A stretch of DNA of 64,000 bases from Woeseia sp034521225 (lineage in GTDB: Bacteria; Pseudomonadota; Gammaproteobacteria; Steroidobacterales; Woeseiaceae). The translations under genes were made by a program, and so were the position numbers. The number at the start of each line of letters is the position of its first letter. Positions within the stretch are counted from its first letter, which is position 1. Location of the stretch: NCBI GenBank assembly GCA_034521225.1, contig JAXHMR010000018.1:1-64000 (forward strand), read 5' to 3'. Below are positions 39,521 to 48,610 of the stretch, piece after piece. Below the pieces are notes generated by a model. It made no database searches. It was not told the origin of the DNA and worked only from the letters and a program-made list of their open reading frames with translations.

Positions 39521-39802
39521 ATGGCGAAAGCAACAGCCCGGCACATCCTTGTCGATAGTGAAGAGCAGTGCAGGCAGCTGAAGGAGCAAATTGAGGCCGG
39601 CGCTGACTTTGGCGATCTGGCGAAGGAACATTCGTCGTGCCCGTCCGGCCAGCAGGGCGGTACGCTGGGTGAATTCGGTCCGGGCATGATGGTCAGGGAA
39701 TTCGATGACGTCGTGTTCAGCGCCGATGTCAATACCGTGCAGGGTCCGGTCAGGACCCAGTTTGGCTACCACCTGCTCGAAGTGACCAGCCGCACGGACT
39801 AG
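39521..39802 (+). CDS. ppiC: parvulin-type peptidyl-prolyl isomerase (PpiC)
   Basis: 93 residues, exactly the size of the free-standing cytoplasmic PpiC. The sequence runs ARHILVDSEEQCRQLKEQI, FGDLAKEHSSCPSGQQGGTL, GEFGPGMMVREFDDVVF, VRTQFGYHLLEVTSR. It catalyses cis-trans isomerisation of prolyl bonds. A repeat family A copy follows 5 bases after the stop and may act as its terminator. Confidence 0.93.
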   Translation: MAKATARHILVDSEEQCRQLKEQIEAGADFGDLAKEHSSCPSGQQGGTLGEFGPGMMVREFDDVVFSADVNTVQGPVRTQFGYHLLEVTSRTD

Positions 39803-39807
39803 CGTGG

Positions 39808-39986
39808 ATTATTCATGAACGGCACGATGGTCGGGGCGAAGGTGTGCCCCGGGGAGGGCTTTTCAGGGCTGTGCCGGACAGGGACGTCCGGCACAGAGCG
39901 TACAGGGACGTATTCACAGCGTCCCTGAAAAGCCCTCCCCGGGGTGCGCCTTCGCTTACCACCAAAGCCAAACGTTCATGAATAAT
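39808..39986 (+). repeat. palindromic dispersed repeat family A, full copy
   Basis: 179 bases bounded by perfect 14-base inverted ends ATTATTCATGAACG and CGTTCATGAATAAT. Inside, arms GCCCCGGGGAGGGCTTTTCA and the near-complement flank two nested parts: a hairpin CTGTGCCGGAC-AGGGAC-GTCCGGCACAG and AGCGTACAGGGACGTATTCA. It lies directly after ppiC. Confidence 0.8.
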
Positions 39987-40011
39987 AAGACCCGCGAGTC
40001 GGCGCGGCCGG

Positions 40012-42242
40012 TCAGGCAACGTCCTGGCCGGTGTAGTCACGGTCTGACAAGTCGTGGTGCCGTATTGGTAACGTCCGGATGCGCCGGCCGGTCGCCGCGT
40101 GAATCGCATTGGCGAGTGCCGGGGCAATAGCCGGCGTGCCCGGTTCCCCGGCCCCTCCCGGGGCGTGCCCGCTATTGATGATGTGAGTCTCGATTGGCGG
40201 TGACTCGCGCATGCGCAGCATCGGGTAATCATGGAAATTGCTTTGCTGCACGCGACCGCCGCGAACGGTAATTTCTCCGTGGAGGGCCGCGGTCAGGCCA
40301 AAGACGATGCCGCTTTCCATTTGTGCGCGGATGCCATCCGGGTGGATGGCGAATCCGGCGTCAACTGCACAGGTGACGCGCGTCACCCGTGGACTTTCGT
40401 CCGCGACCTCCGCTTCGACAACCTGTGCGACGATCGTACCGAAGGACTGGTGTATCGCAATACCGCGTCCGTGGCCCGGCGGGAGCGCCTGTCCCCAGCC
40501 CGCTTTTTCGGCGGCCAGGTCGAGTACGTCCCTGAACCGGGTATTGTTGTGCAGTAACTGCCGCCGGTACGCGTACGGGTCCCGGCCAGCAATGGTTGCA
40601 ATCTCGTCAATGAATGATTCGGTGAAGAAGGCGTGCAGCGAGTGGTCGACGCTGCGCCAGAAGCCCCACGGCACATGAGTGCTGCTGGACGTGTAATGTA
40701 TCAGCTGGTTGTCTATGGCATAGGGTATCCACGGCGCCTCTACCGGATCGTGCTTGTCGACATAACTGTTTTCCCAGGCTACCGGCATGCCGTCGGCGTC
40801 AAGAGCAGCCCGAAAGCGGCTGATGCCAGCCTGCCGGTAATGGTCGTGCTGCATGTCCTCTTCCCGTGACCAGATCAGCTTGACCGGGTGGCTTGACTCG
40901 CTGGCGATGCGCGCGGCCTGCACGGCGTAGTCCGGAAATGCCCGCCGGCCGAAGCCGCCGCCGAGGTACTGGTTGTGCACCCGGATATTGTCCATTTCCA
41001 TATCCAGTGCGTCGGCCACTTCCTTTGCGAAGCCCAGCGGATTTTGCGTACCCAGCCACAGTTCGCAGAGGCCGTCGTGCACCCAGGCGGTGCAGTTCAT
41101 CGGCTCCATCGTTGCGTGCGCGAGATAGGGTACGCGGTATTCGGCATCGATAGTCCGTGACGCGGCACCGAATCCTTGCGCGATGTCACCGCTGCGATAG
41201 TCAGTCTCAGCAAATTCTCAAGAGTGGCCCGGTCGAGATCGCTTGCGTACCGTTCAAAAATGTCGCTTTGCTGAACCGCTTCGTTACCGGTCTCACTGAA
41301 CGTGATGTCAAGCTTCGCCAGCGCCTGATGCGCTTGCCACCAGCCGTCGGCAACGACGGCCACGGCATCACCCAGGTTGACGACGCGGCGCACGCTGGTC
41401 ACGTCCTGCACTGATGCCATGTCGATCGATACAACGGCCGCGCCAAATACGGGCGCCGCCCTGACTGCGGCGTATTTCATGCCTGGCAACGACACATCGA
41501 TGCCGAACATCGCCGTTCCGTCAACCTTCGCCGGCACATCGAAGCGCCCGGGTGAGGTGCCCATGATGGTAAACTCGTCAGGCGATTTCAGCCGCGGCGC
41601 GACTGGTCTCGACAGTTGTGCTGCTTGCGCCGCAAAGTCTGCATAGCGTGCGCTTCGTCCGCTCGCCGCATGAGCAATGCGGCTCCGCGCCGCCGTCAGT
41701 TCCTCAATGGGTACCTGCCACTCGTCCGCCGCCGCCTGCAACAGTACTGCCCTGGCGGCAGCGCCGGCAACGCGCATAGCGTAACGTCCGGTTAGCGCTA
41801 CCGACGTACTGCCGCCGGTAATCTGCAGTGCCATGGTTTTCGTGGCGATCAGGAAAAAGCCATCGACAGTTCCAGCAAGTAAGGCGGGAATGTCGCGGTC
41901 GCCGAGCATGTAACCCTTGGCCAGGGCGTAGTTGGCGTACTCCTTGTGTGCCGGCGCCTCGATCATCGTTACCGCGTTCCAGTCGGCGTCCAGTTCATCG
42001 GCAAGCATCATGGCAAGCGCCGTATGGGCACCCTGGCCCATCTCGGCATGCGGCACGATTGCGGTAACCGTATTGTCAGGGGCGATCTTGAGCCAGACAT
42101 CAAGGAGTGTGTCACCGTCGCCTGCAACCAGCGCAGAAACACGGTCCGTCCGGTCGCCCGGGCGTATTGCCACGCCAATCGCCAGCGCGCCGCCTGCCAC
42201 GACGCCGGTTGTAATAAATGCGCGGCGGGACCACTTACCCAC
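40012..42242 (-). CDS. iorB: isoquinoline 1-oxidoreductase beta-subunit-like molybdopterin hydroxylase (frameshifted as assembled)
   Basis: About 743 residues. A GTG start at 42242 gives the Tat signal GKWSRRAFITTGVVAGGALA (twin Arg), overlapping the iorA stop by 8 bases. Aldehyde oxidase/xanthine dehydrogenase family features include VPHAEMGQGAHTALAMMLAD, FDVPAKVDGTAMFGIDVSLP, and after one frameshift near 41218 YRVPYLAHATMEPMNCTAWV, NQYLGGGFGRRAFPDY and the active-site glutamate in GGAGEPGTPAIAPALANAIH. With the 2Fe-2S subunit it should hydroxylate an N-heterocycle or aldehyde in the periplasm, passing electrons to a cytochrome; no cytochrome subunit is adjacent. Confidence 0.85.
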
Positions 42243-42714
42243 GTGAGTTGTCCTCTCCGGTAATAGCCGCCGCCGCGCGCCGAATTCCCCTGCGGATGCG
42301 TTCATACGTGCCGCAGCGGCAAATGATGCCGCTCATTGCGTCATCGATATCGGCATCGTTCGGACGCGGATTCGATTCGAGCAGTGCAACCGCGGACATA
42401 ATCTGGCCGGACTGGCAGTAGCCGCATTGGGGCACCTGTTCATCGATCCATGCAAGCTGTACGGCATGCCGCTTGTCGGCTGTACCAATGCCTTCGATTG
42501 TTGTAATTCGCCTGTCTACGACCGCTGACAGCGGCGTGACACAGGAGCGGATCGGGACGCCGTCCAGGTGCACGGTGCAGGCGCCGCATTGGGCGATGCC
42601 GCACCCGAACTTGGTGCCGGTCAGGCCGAGCTGTTCCCGCAATGCCCACAACAAGGGCGTGTCCGCATCGATATTCAGGTCATGCGGTTCGCCGTTTACG
42701 GTTATCTTTACCAT
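42235..42714 (-). CDS. iorA: isoquinoline 1-oxidoreductase alpha-subunit-like 2Fe-2S protein
   Basis: 159 residues, intact. The N-terminal plant-type ferredoxin cluster shows GTKFGCGIAQCGACTVHLDG and the fourth Cys in PIRSCVTPLS. The C-terminal 2Fe-2S domain has QCGYCQSGQIMSAVALLESN and SGIICRCGTYERIRRGIRRA. It transfers electrons from the molybdenum subunit. It overlaps iorB by 8 bases. Confidence 0.9.
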   Translation of the reverse strand: MVKITVNGEPHDLNIDADTPLLWALREQLGLTGTKFGCGIAQCGACTVHLDGVPIRSCVTPLSAVVDRRITTIEGIGTADKRHAVQLAWIDEQVPQCGYCQSGQIMSAVALLESNPRPNDADIDDAMSGIICRCGTYERIRRGIRRAAAAITGEDNSRG

Positions 42715-42904
42715 GGCACTTTCCCGATGGAACAGCTCCGGATCAGAACGCCGGTCCTGACGGGCCAGCCGACCTTCAACCCTACTCGATGGTCAACAGT
42801 CCGGCAACAACATGGGTTTCCCGGAACATTAACGAACCAATGGCACTTGCTTTCGCTCCGCCCCGGTATCCCCGGCAAGACGTTGATGAATAATCCGGGC
42901 TAGA

Positions 42905-43873
42905 ATGCGCACACTGGCCTACAGCGCAACTGTCTGGAATATTTTGCCCAAACCGACACCCCGCAACCTGAAGGGATTGCTGGTATTCACTGCGATTGCG
43001 CTGAATACGATTTTCTGGGTCCTGCCATTGCTGCTGTTCGCGCTGATCAAGCTTGTGCTGCCATTTGTTGCGGTGCGCCGTGCAATGACCCGGCTGCTGA
43101 TGAAGTTTGGTGAAAACTGGATCAGCGTGAATGCGTTTATTCTTGGTCTGGTTAATAACACGAGATGGGAAGTGCGCGGCCTCGAGGGGCTCAGCCGCCA
43201 GGAGTGGTACCTCGTCATCGTCAACCACCAGACCTGGGTCGATATCCTCGTGCTGCAGACGGTGCTGAACCGGCGCATTCCGTTGCTGAAGTTCTTTATC
43301 AAGAAACAGTTGTTCTGGTTTCCGTTTCTGGGACTGGCCTTCTGGGCGTTGGATATGCCCTTCATGCAACGGCATTCGAAGTCCTACCTCGCCAAACATC
43401 CGGAACAGAAAGATCGCGATCTGCAGGCTACGCGCAAAGCGTGCGAGAAGTTTCGCCATGTGCCGACCACCGTGATCAATTTTCTCGAGGGCACGCGCTT
43501 CACCGAAGAAAAACGGCTGAGGCGCGGCTCGCCGTTCAGCAACCTGCTGCAACCGCGAGCTGGCGGGATAGCTCTTGCATTGTCTTCAATGGGTGAGATG
43601 TTCACCGCCATTCTGGATATCACCATTGTCTATCCTGGAAATCGTGTAACCCAATTCTGGGACCTGGTGTGTGGTGGACTCGATCATGTTGTTGTCGAAC
43701 TTCAGCGGCGTCCGGTGGAAGAATGGATGATCAGCGGTGATTACGTTAGCGATCGTGACCATCGCCGGCGCATGCACCAGTGGTTGCGGGATGTCTGGCA
43801 GGAGAAGGACGAGCGCATCAATGTGCTCCGCGCGGAGGCTTCCCGGGCCGACCGGAATCCTGACCCCACATAG
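42905..43873 (+). CDS. PlsC-like 1-acylglycerol-3-phosphate acyltransferase, YihG type
   Basis: 322 residues, intact. Hydrophobic N-terminal segments (about 25-55) anchor it to the inner membrane. Acyltransferase block I is VIVNHQTWVDILVLQ (NHxxxxD) and block III is NFLEGTRFTEEKRLR. KFFIKKQLFWFPFLGLAFWA lies between them. Size and motifs fit the YihG/YihG-like acyltransferases that add an acyl chain to lysophosphatidate. Confidence 0.85.
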   Translation: MRTLAYSATVWNILPKPTPRNLKGLLVFTAIALNTIFWVLPLLLFALIKLVLPFVAVRRAMTRLLMKFGENWISVNAFILGLVNNTRWEVRGLEGLSRQEWYLVIVNHQTWVDILVLQTVLNRRIPLLKFFIKKQLFWFPFLGLAFWALDMPFMQRHSKSYLAKHPEQKDRDLQATRKACEKFRHVPTTVINFLEGTRFTEEKRLRRGSPFSNLLQPRAGGIALALSSMGEMFTAILDITIVYPGNRVTQFWDLVCGGLDHVVVELQRRPVEEWMISGDYVSDRDHRRRMHQWLRDVWQEKDERINVLRAEASRADRNPDPT

Positions 43874-43911
43874 CGTACACTCGGGCTGTACTGTCTCAAC
43901 AGGCCGGAACA

Positions 43912-44283
43912 ATGCCTTGCCACCGCAATTACGATACCGTGGCGTTCGACGTTCGCGACGACGCAACCATGCTGTTTTTTGCCCGCACGACGCCGTCCGG
44001 GGATATTGACGATTATTTGCTGCTGATGCGCGCGGAGGCGTCGGAGCTCGGTCCGACCGTCTACATTGAGATGAACGAGCGCCAGTTTGCGGGCCACAAC
44101 CTGGTTGCCGAGGCCCGCATGGCCGGCAACGTACTGACACTGGAATTACATGAGGCAGCGCCGGAACTCGAGGGCGCGAAGCAACTGGTTTTGAGCTACA
44201 AGGACACGCCGGAGAACAAGGCCAGCGTCGAAGCGGGCGCGTTTCGCGTGCTCGGAGACCGTCTCGCCGGAGGTAATGCCTGA
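43912..44283 (+). CDS. hypothetical protein, 123 residues
   Basis: No family recognised and no signal peptide or membrane segment. It is acidic, with alternating beta-strand and helix text (AFDVRDDATMLFFARTTPSG, PTVYIEMNERQFAGHNLVAE, GAKQLVLSYKDTPENKASVE). The stop is 2 bases before the GIY-YIG start, so the two are probably cotranscribed. Start: ATG 43912. Confidence 0.65.
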   Translation: MPCHRNYDTVAFDVRDDATMLFFARTTPSGDIDDYLLLMRAEASELGPTVYIEMNERQFAGHNLVAEARMAGNVLTLELHEAAPELEGAKQLVLSYKDTPENKASVEAGAFRVLGDRLAGGNA

Positions 44284-44285
44284 CG

Positions 44286-44594
44286 TTGGGCGCGCGCAAC
44301 ACGCAACCCTACAGCCTGTACCTGGTGCGTTGCCGGGATGGAACGTTGTACACCGGAATTGCGACCGATGTGCAACGCCGGATTTCAGAGCACGGCGGCA
44401 ATGGCCGGGGCGCAAAATACCTGCGTGGCCGGGGGCCGCTGGAACTGGTGTTCGAATGCGCCGTGGGCGATCGCAGCCTGGCCAGCCGGGTTGAGCGTCT
44501 CGTCAAACAGCTTCCGAGGTTGCAGAAAGAACGACTGGTTGCCGACCCCGAACAGCTTGCCCGGCTGCTAGCCGGTTCTGTCCGCAGTCAGTAA
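44286..44594 (+). CDS. GIY-YIG endonuclease-superfamily protein (UPF0213 type)
   Basis: 102 residues with the TTG start at 44286, the only reasonable start. The domain covers nearly the whole protein: YSLYLVRCRDGTLYTGIATD (the GIY...YIG signature as YLV..LYTG), VQRRISEHGGNGRGAKYLRG (catalytic Arg) and LASRVERLVKQL (Glu). These small proteins may act in DNA repair. The 3' end overlaps the convergent MBL gene by 7 bases. Confidence 0.85.
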   Translation: MGARNTQPYSLYLVRCRDGTLYTGIATDVQRRISEHGGNGRGAKYLRGRGPLELVFECAVGDRSLASRVERLVKQLPRLQKERLVADPEQLARLLAGSVRSQ

Positions 44595-45595
44595 AGAACG
44601 ATCGGTTCGCCGAAGCGTGGCAGCCGGACCGTTACCGGCGGCTCGCTCGCCGAGGCCAGTTCCTGCAGCCACGCGGAAGTCATGACGACATCGTCAACGA
44701 GGTCCGGAAATAATTCAACATGGCCAAAGCGGCTCGTGTAGTTGTCGAAATGTATCGGATAAACGCGAGTCGCGCCGGTACGAATTACGGTTTGTTGCCA
44801 ATAGTCAGCGGTGTAGTCACGCCCCAGTCCCGACAGGCCGGCGATCCCCAGCATCACGACATCCGCTTCATGCCCGTCGAGCCCCATGTCGACATAGCCC
44901 GCGCTACCCTGGACCAGCGTCGTGCCGGATGGGTGGCTGACCAGCACGGCGTAGGTTGCACCAGCGCGCCATGCATTGACGCGTGCCGGCTGATGCAGCG
45001 GATCCTCGATGACGCCGGGCAGCCAGTACTCGTCGTTGCCAAGTACCGGCGCATGCCGGGACTCCAGCAGGGTCACAGTAAAATCGCCGAAATACCGGGA
45101 CTCGCCGAATCCCAGTATCTGGTACTGGTCGACCGGGACCCGGCTGCCACGCGCTATGCTTGCGGTTGATTCCGAACCGAGTATGACGGCGCCGGTGCGG
45201 TTTGCGACGTGACCCGCATCAATTGCGTGATCAAAATGCGAGTGCAGCGGAATGATTGCCCGGACCCGGTCCATGCCGAATTCGTCCAACGCGTAGTTGA
45301 TCTGTGCCATATCCGATTTGAGACGCGTGAAGAGCAATTGTCCCAGCGAGTACCGCGAGAATGTCGCATCGGTCATAATTTGCGTTTCGCCGTCGTCAAA
45401 CAGCAGCGTCGTGATGCCCAACCACGTAACGGTAACCTGACCGGCGGCATCTGCAGGTGCGTCGGCGAGCGAGAGCGGTATATCTTCCGGTGATGCCCGT
45501 GTTTGCCATAGCACGGCAACGGTCGCCACGCCCGTGATCAGGGTTGCCAGTACGACGGCGACGGCAATACGCAGCCAGCGAGCTATGCCGGTCAT
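44588..45595 (-). CDS. membrane-anchored MBL-fold metallohydrolase
   Basis: 335 residues from the ATG at 45595 (MTGIARWLRIAVAVVLATLI), with an N-terminal membrane anchor. The metallo-beta-lactamase fold is shown by VTVTWLGITTLLFDDGETQI, IIPLHSHFDHAIDAGHVANR (HxHxDH), LESRHAPVLGNDEYWLPG, ADVVMLGIAGLSGLG and VYPIHFDNYTSRFGHVELFP (late metal ligand). It is similar to UlaG/NAPE-PLD-like hydrolases; the substrate is unknown. Confidence 0.82.
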   Translation of the reverse strand: MTGIARWLRIAVAVVLATLITGVATVAVLWQTRASPEDIPLSLADAPADAAGQVTVTWLGITTLLFDDGETQIMTDATFSRYSLGQLLFTRLKSDMAQINYALDEFGMDRVRAIIPLHSHFDHAIDAGHVANRTGAVILGSESTASIARGSRVPVDQYQILGFGESRYFGDFTVTLLESRHAPVLGNDEYWLPGVIEDPLHQPARVNAWRAGATYAVLVSHPSGTTLVQGSAGYVDMGLDGHEADVVMLGIAGLSGLGRDYTADYWQQTVIRTGATRVYPIHFDNYTSRFGHVELFPDLVDDVVMTSAWLQELASASEPPVTVRLPRFGEPIVLY

Positions 45596-45677
45596 GGCAG
45601 GGCTATCAGTCCGCGCAATGGGTGACGGATGCGAGCTGGGGGACAACCGCAGGCTGTGCGAGCCATCACGGAACGAT

Positions 45678-46886
45678 TCAGGGCGCCTGGCCTACTGCCA
45701 TGCGGGCCAGGTGCGCTGCGAGCGGCGCAAGATAATTGCCCAGCGCGTAGCCGATCAACGCCATCAGTATCGATACCGGCACCAGGCTGGACCGGTGAAA
45801 TGCCGCCACTATGGGCGCCGAAGCAGCAGCGCCGATGTTAGCCGCCGATGCAATCGCCGCACTGTGCACATCCACCCGGAAAATTCTTGCCCCGAGCAGG
45901 CAGAACGCGCCGTGAATCGCAATCCAGATGAATGCGCCCAGCAGAAAAGCGGGCGCCTCACCGAACCCCTCGATCGATGCACGGGCACCCATGCCGGCAA
46001 CAAACACATAGATCATTGCGGTACCGAGCGCGGTCGAGTTGGGTAAACGCGATGCGGGTGTAACGGACAGCGCGAGCGCTATCGTCGTGATCAGCAGAAT
46101 TCGCCAGGTTGACGTTGTCAGCATTCCTTCGAGCGCCGGAAACGTCGCCTGTGTCCACGCGAATGCGGTTTCTGCCAGCGAGCCTGATATCCACGTCACA
46201 CCGATTGCGATGGCAGCAAGGTAGATGTAATCGCGCATTGCGGGAACATGATCTGCCTCAATCGTCTGCGCCGACGCAGCATCCATCATCTTCAGCCGAT
46301 CCTCGGGCACTTTCGCCCACCGATTGAACTTGTCGGCAAAGTTCTTTGACGCCAGCAGTATTGGCAGCCAGACGAGGTAGATCACATTGTCAGCCAGCAC
46401 GGCGAGACCGAACTGCTCCGGCGGCGTGTCAAGCATTTCGGCGGCCGCTGCCATGTTCCCTGTTCCGCCGATCCAGCTGCCGGCAAGGGCGCCAAAACCC
46501 GTCCACGCATCCGGCGACAGCCAGCGATGCACGACAATGTATGAAACGACGCAGCCGACCATTACACCGGCTGTCCCCATCAACATCACCAGCACCCCCT
46601 TACCCATCACCTGAACAGCTGCCGGCACATTAACCTTTATAAGCATCAGGACGATGAATGCGGGTAACACAAAGCTGCTCAGTCCGTCATAGACTGGCGA
46701 TACCGCCGGTATGATGTCGAAGTTGTTCAGGAAAACCGGCGTCGCATAGATGAACAGCAATGGCGGGACGTAATTGAAGAAGCGCGAGCGCGACATTTGC
46801 TCGACAAAAAACCAGATAGCAGCAACCGCACACAGCACCGCGAGAACGCCGCCGGGAGAGGTGATCAGATCCTTTGTCTCGTCCAT
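45678..46886 (-). CDS. DUF819-family membrane protein
   Basis: 402 residues from the ATG at 46886 (MDETKDLITSPGGVLAVLCA); the open frame extends upstream without signal. About ten hydrophobic helices, with a conserved GALAGSWIGGTGNMAAAAEM in the middle and a second GTAMIYVFVAGMGARA and AAIASAANIGAAASAPIVAA in the C-terminal half. The inverted repeat-like halves match DUF819, a putative transporter family of unknown substrate. Confidence 0.85.
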   Translation of the reverse strand: MDETKDLITSPGGVLAVLCAVAAIWFFVEQMSRSRFFNYVPPLLFIYATPVFLNNFDIIPAVSPVYDGLSSFVLPAFIVLMLIKVNVPAAVQVMGKGVLVMLMGTAGVMVGCVVSYIVVHRWLSPDAWTGFGALAGSWIGGTGNMAAAAEMLDTPPEQFGLAVLADNVIYLVWLPILLASKNFADKFNRWAKVPEDRLKMMDAASAQTIEADHVPAMRDYIYLAAIAIGVTWISGSLAETAFAWTQATFPALEGMLTTSTWRILLITTIALALSVTPASRLPNSTALGTAMIYVFVAGMGARASIEGFGEAPAFLLGAFIWIAIHGAFCLLGARIFRVDVHSAAIASAANIGAAASAPIVAAFHRSSLVPVSILMALIGYALGNYLAPLAAHLARMAVGQAP

Positions 46887-46948
46887 TTCGAATTCCGGGG
46901 AGTCAGGATAAAGCCCGGAGTATAACCAAATCGGAACGCTACTTTTGG

Positions 46949-47656
46949 TCAGCCAAAGCTGAGCTGGGCATCCAGGTCTTTGCGCGACGCGGCATCGGTG
47001 AGCGCTGACGCCTTGAGCGCGCGCCACGCGTCCCCGATATGAGGGACGTCAGGCTGGCCGCACTTCCACAATGTGATGCGGGCGTCGAGATCATCGGCAT
47101 GAATAACATCGGTGCCCTCCTCAATCTCGAAGTGCGCCGCGCCGGTCATGACAACCAGGCTTTTGATTGGCACACCCTGGGCGACCTGTGCGATCGCCTT
47201 TACGTGCCCGGCGTTCTGAATGACCGGGTTCAGGAACTGGTGCTGGTGATTATCCCCGGTGCAAATCCACTGAGGTGACTCGGCTCCGCCGACTATCGTT
47301 CCATCGCAATGTTTGGCATGTACACAGAGTATTCCGCCGGGCGTCAGCACGGCGAAATGAATTCGCGTCAGGCCCCCAAAAGCGCCGGGCAGGATCAGGT
47401 CTTCGAGTATGTCGCTGCCGTGATGCTTCAGCGTTTTTTCGAGGTGGCGTCGCGCTGCACGGTGGTGATTCCGCTGCCGCAGCGGGATAGCGATGGCGGC
47501 CACGACGCCGGCAATCAGCAGCGTGGCGCCGATCGTTACCGACGTGGCCATCGAGGCAGCGTCACTGCTGCTGGCCGCCGCCGCCGGTGCCTGCGAGGCT
47601 GTGGCAATCGCCAGAAGGACGCCCCGATGTGTTCTGGACAAGGATTTCATGAGCAT
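46949..47656 (-). CDS. NERD-domain (nuclease-related) protein
   Basis: 235 residues. An N-terminal signal-like stretch and one membrane helix (about 40-58, VTIGATLLIAGVVAAIAIP) are followed by a NERD domain: HHGSDILEDLILPGAFGGLT, RIHFAVLTPGGILCVHAKHC (the K of the nuclease-like core), QFLNPVIQNAGHVKAIAQVA and VPIKSLVVMTGAAHFEIEE. A start at 47650 is also possible. It is likely cytoplasmic-side, with a role in DNA processing only by family analogy. Confidence 0.75.
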   Translation of the reverse strand: MLMKSLSRTHRGVLLAIATASQAPAAAASSSDAASMATSVTIGATLLIAGVVAAIAIPLRQRNHHRAARRHLEKTLKHHGSDILEDLILPGAFGGLTRIHFAVLTPGGILCVHAKHCDGTIVGGAESPQWICTGDNHQHQFLNPVIQNAGHVKAIAQVAQGVPIKSLVVMTGAAHFEIEEGTDVIHADDLDARITLWKCGQPDVPHIGDAWRALKASALTDAASRKDLDAQLSFG

Positions 47657-47746
47657 GCGACAGGGTAATGCTGCGGGAGCGGAGGTGCGGCGTCACGCGT
47701 CACGTTTTGGCACAGCGCACCGTCGTCGGCGGACCTCGCCGTACTG

Positions 47747-48583
47747 TCATTGCCGGTCGTTGCCGGAGGGTGGGGGATAGGCCAGGCTATACCCGTCAAC
47801 CCGGGCCACGCGAATCGGCACGCCGTAGGTTTTGTGCAGGTTGGCTTCAGTCAGTACCTCGTTCTTTCCGCCGTCGGCGACAATCTTGCCGTCCCGTAAC
47901 AGGATAACACGGCCGACTTCCGGCGGGATTTCGTTCAGCGCATGCGTTACGAGCACGATATTCCTGCCGGATGCCACCAGGTTCCGCATCCGGCGCTGGT
48001 AATCGAAGCTTGCGGCCAGGTCGAGCCCGGAAGTGGGTTCGTCCAAAATCAGTGTGCCGGGATCATGTACCAGCGCACGTGCCAGCAGGCACCGGCGCTG
48101 CTGGCCGGTCGACATGCGCGACAACGGCGTTGACGCGAGCTCGTCTATGCCGAGCTCAGCCATAATCGTGAGCGCGCGCTGCCGTTGCGTGTCGGTAATC
48201 TGCTTCGCGAGCAGGCCCTGGATTCCGACACTCGACAGATAGCCGGACAGCACCACGTTCAGGCCGCGGGTAGACGCACGATACCTTGCCTGCAGGTCAT
48301 CGGAAATTATCCCGATATGCGAGCGCAATTCCCAGACATTCCAGCGTTCCCGTCCGAGAATCCGAACGTACGAACCGTCACGGATGACCGGATAGATCTC
48401 GCGGTTCAAGAGCTTCAGCAACGTCGTTTTGCCGGCGCCATTTGGCCCGAGCACGGCGACCTGCTCATGTTGCCGGATTGTCAGATCCAGATTCTCGAAC
48501 ACACATGTGTTGCCGCGCCAGATCGTCGCGTTGCAAATCTCGATCAGTGGGGCTTCGGGTTGCCCGGTGGTATCAAAGGTCAT
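47747..48583 (-). CDS. ABC transporter ATP-binding protein
   Basis: 278 residues, intact. Walker A is AVLGPNGAGKTTLLKLLN, the signature is SRMSTGQQRRCLLARALVHD, Walker B is GTLILDEPTSGLDLAASFDY and the switch is IVLVTHALNEIPPEVGRVI. It resembles the ModF/YbbA-like single-domain ATPases that use no fused permease. The MATE gene upstream (28 bases before its start) is unrelated in mechanism, and no ABC permease is adjacent. Confidence 0.85.
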   Translation of the reverse strand: MTFDTTGQPEAPLIEICNATIWRGNTCVFENLDLTIRQHEQVAVLGPNGAGKTTLLKLLNREIYPVIRDGSYVRILGRERWNVWELRSHIGIISDDLQARYRASTRGLNVVLSGYLSSVGIQGLLAKQITDTQRQRALTIMAELGIDELASTPLSRMSTGQQRRCLLARALVHDPGTLILDEPTSGLDLAASFDYQRRMRNLVASGRNIVLVTHALNEIPPEVGRVILLRDGKIVADGGKNEVLTEANLHKTYGVPIRVARVDGYSLAYPPPSGNDRQ

Positions 48584-48610
48584 GCGAAGTCGATACTCGT
48601 TCGTCCGCCA

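Noticed and set aside
46949..47656. NERD protein considered as part of a defence island with the NYN and GIY-YIG genes
   Set aside because: The genes are scattered among housekeeping genes, without integrase, repeats or partner defence genes.
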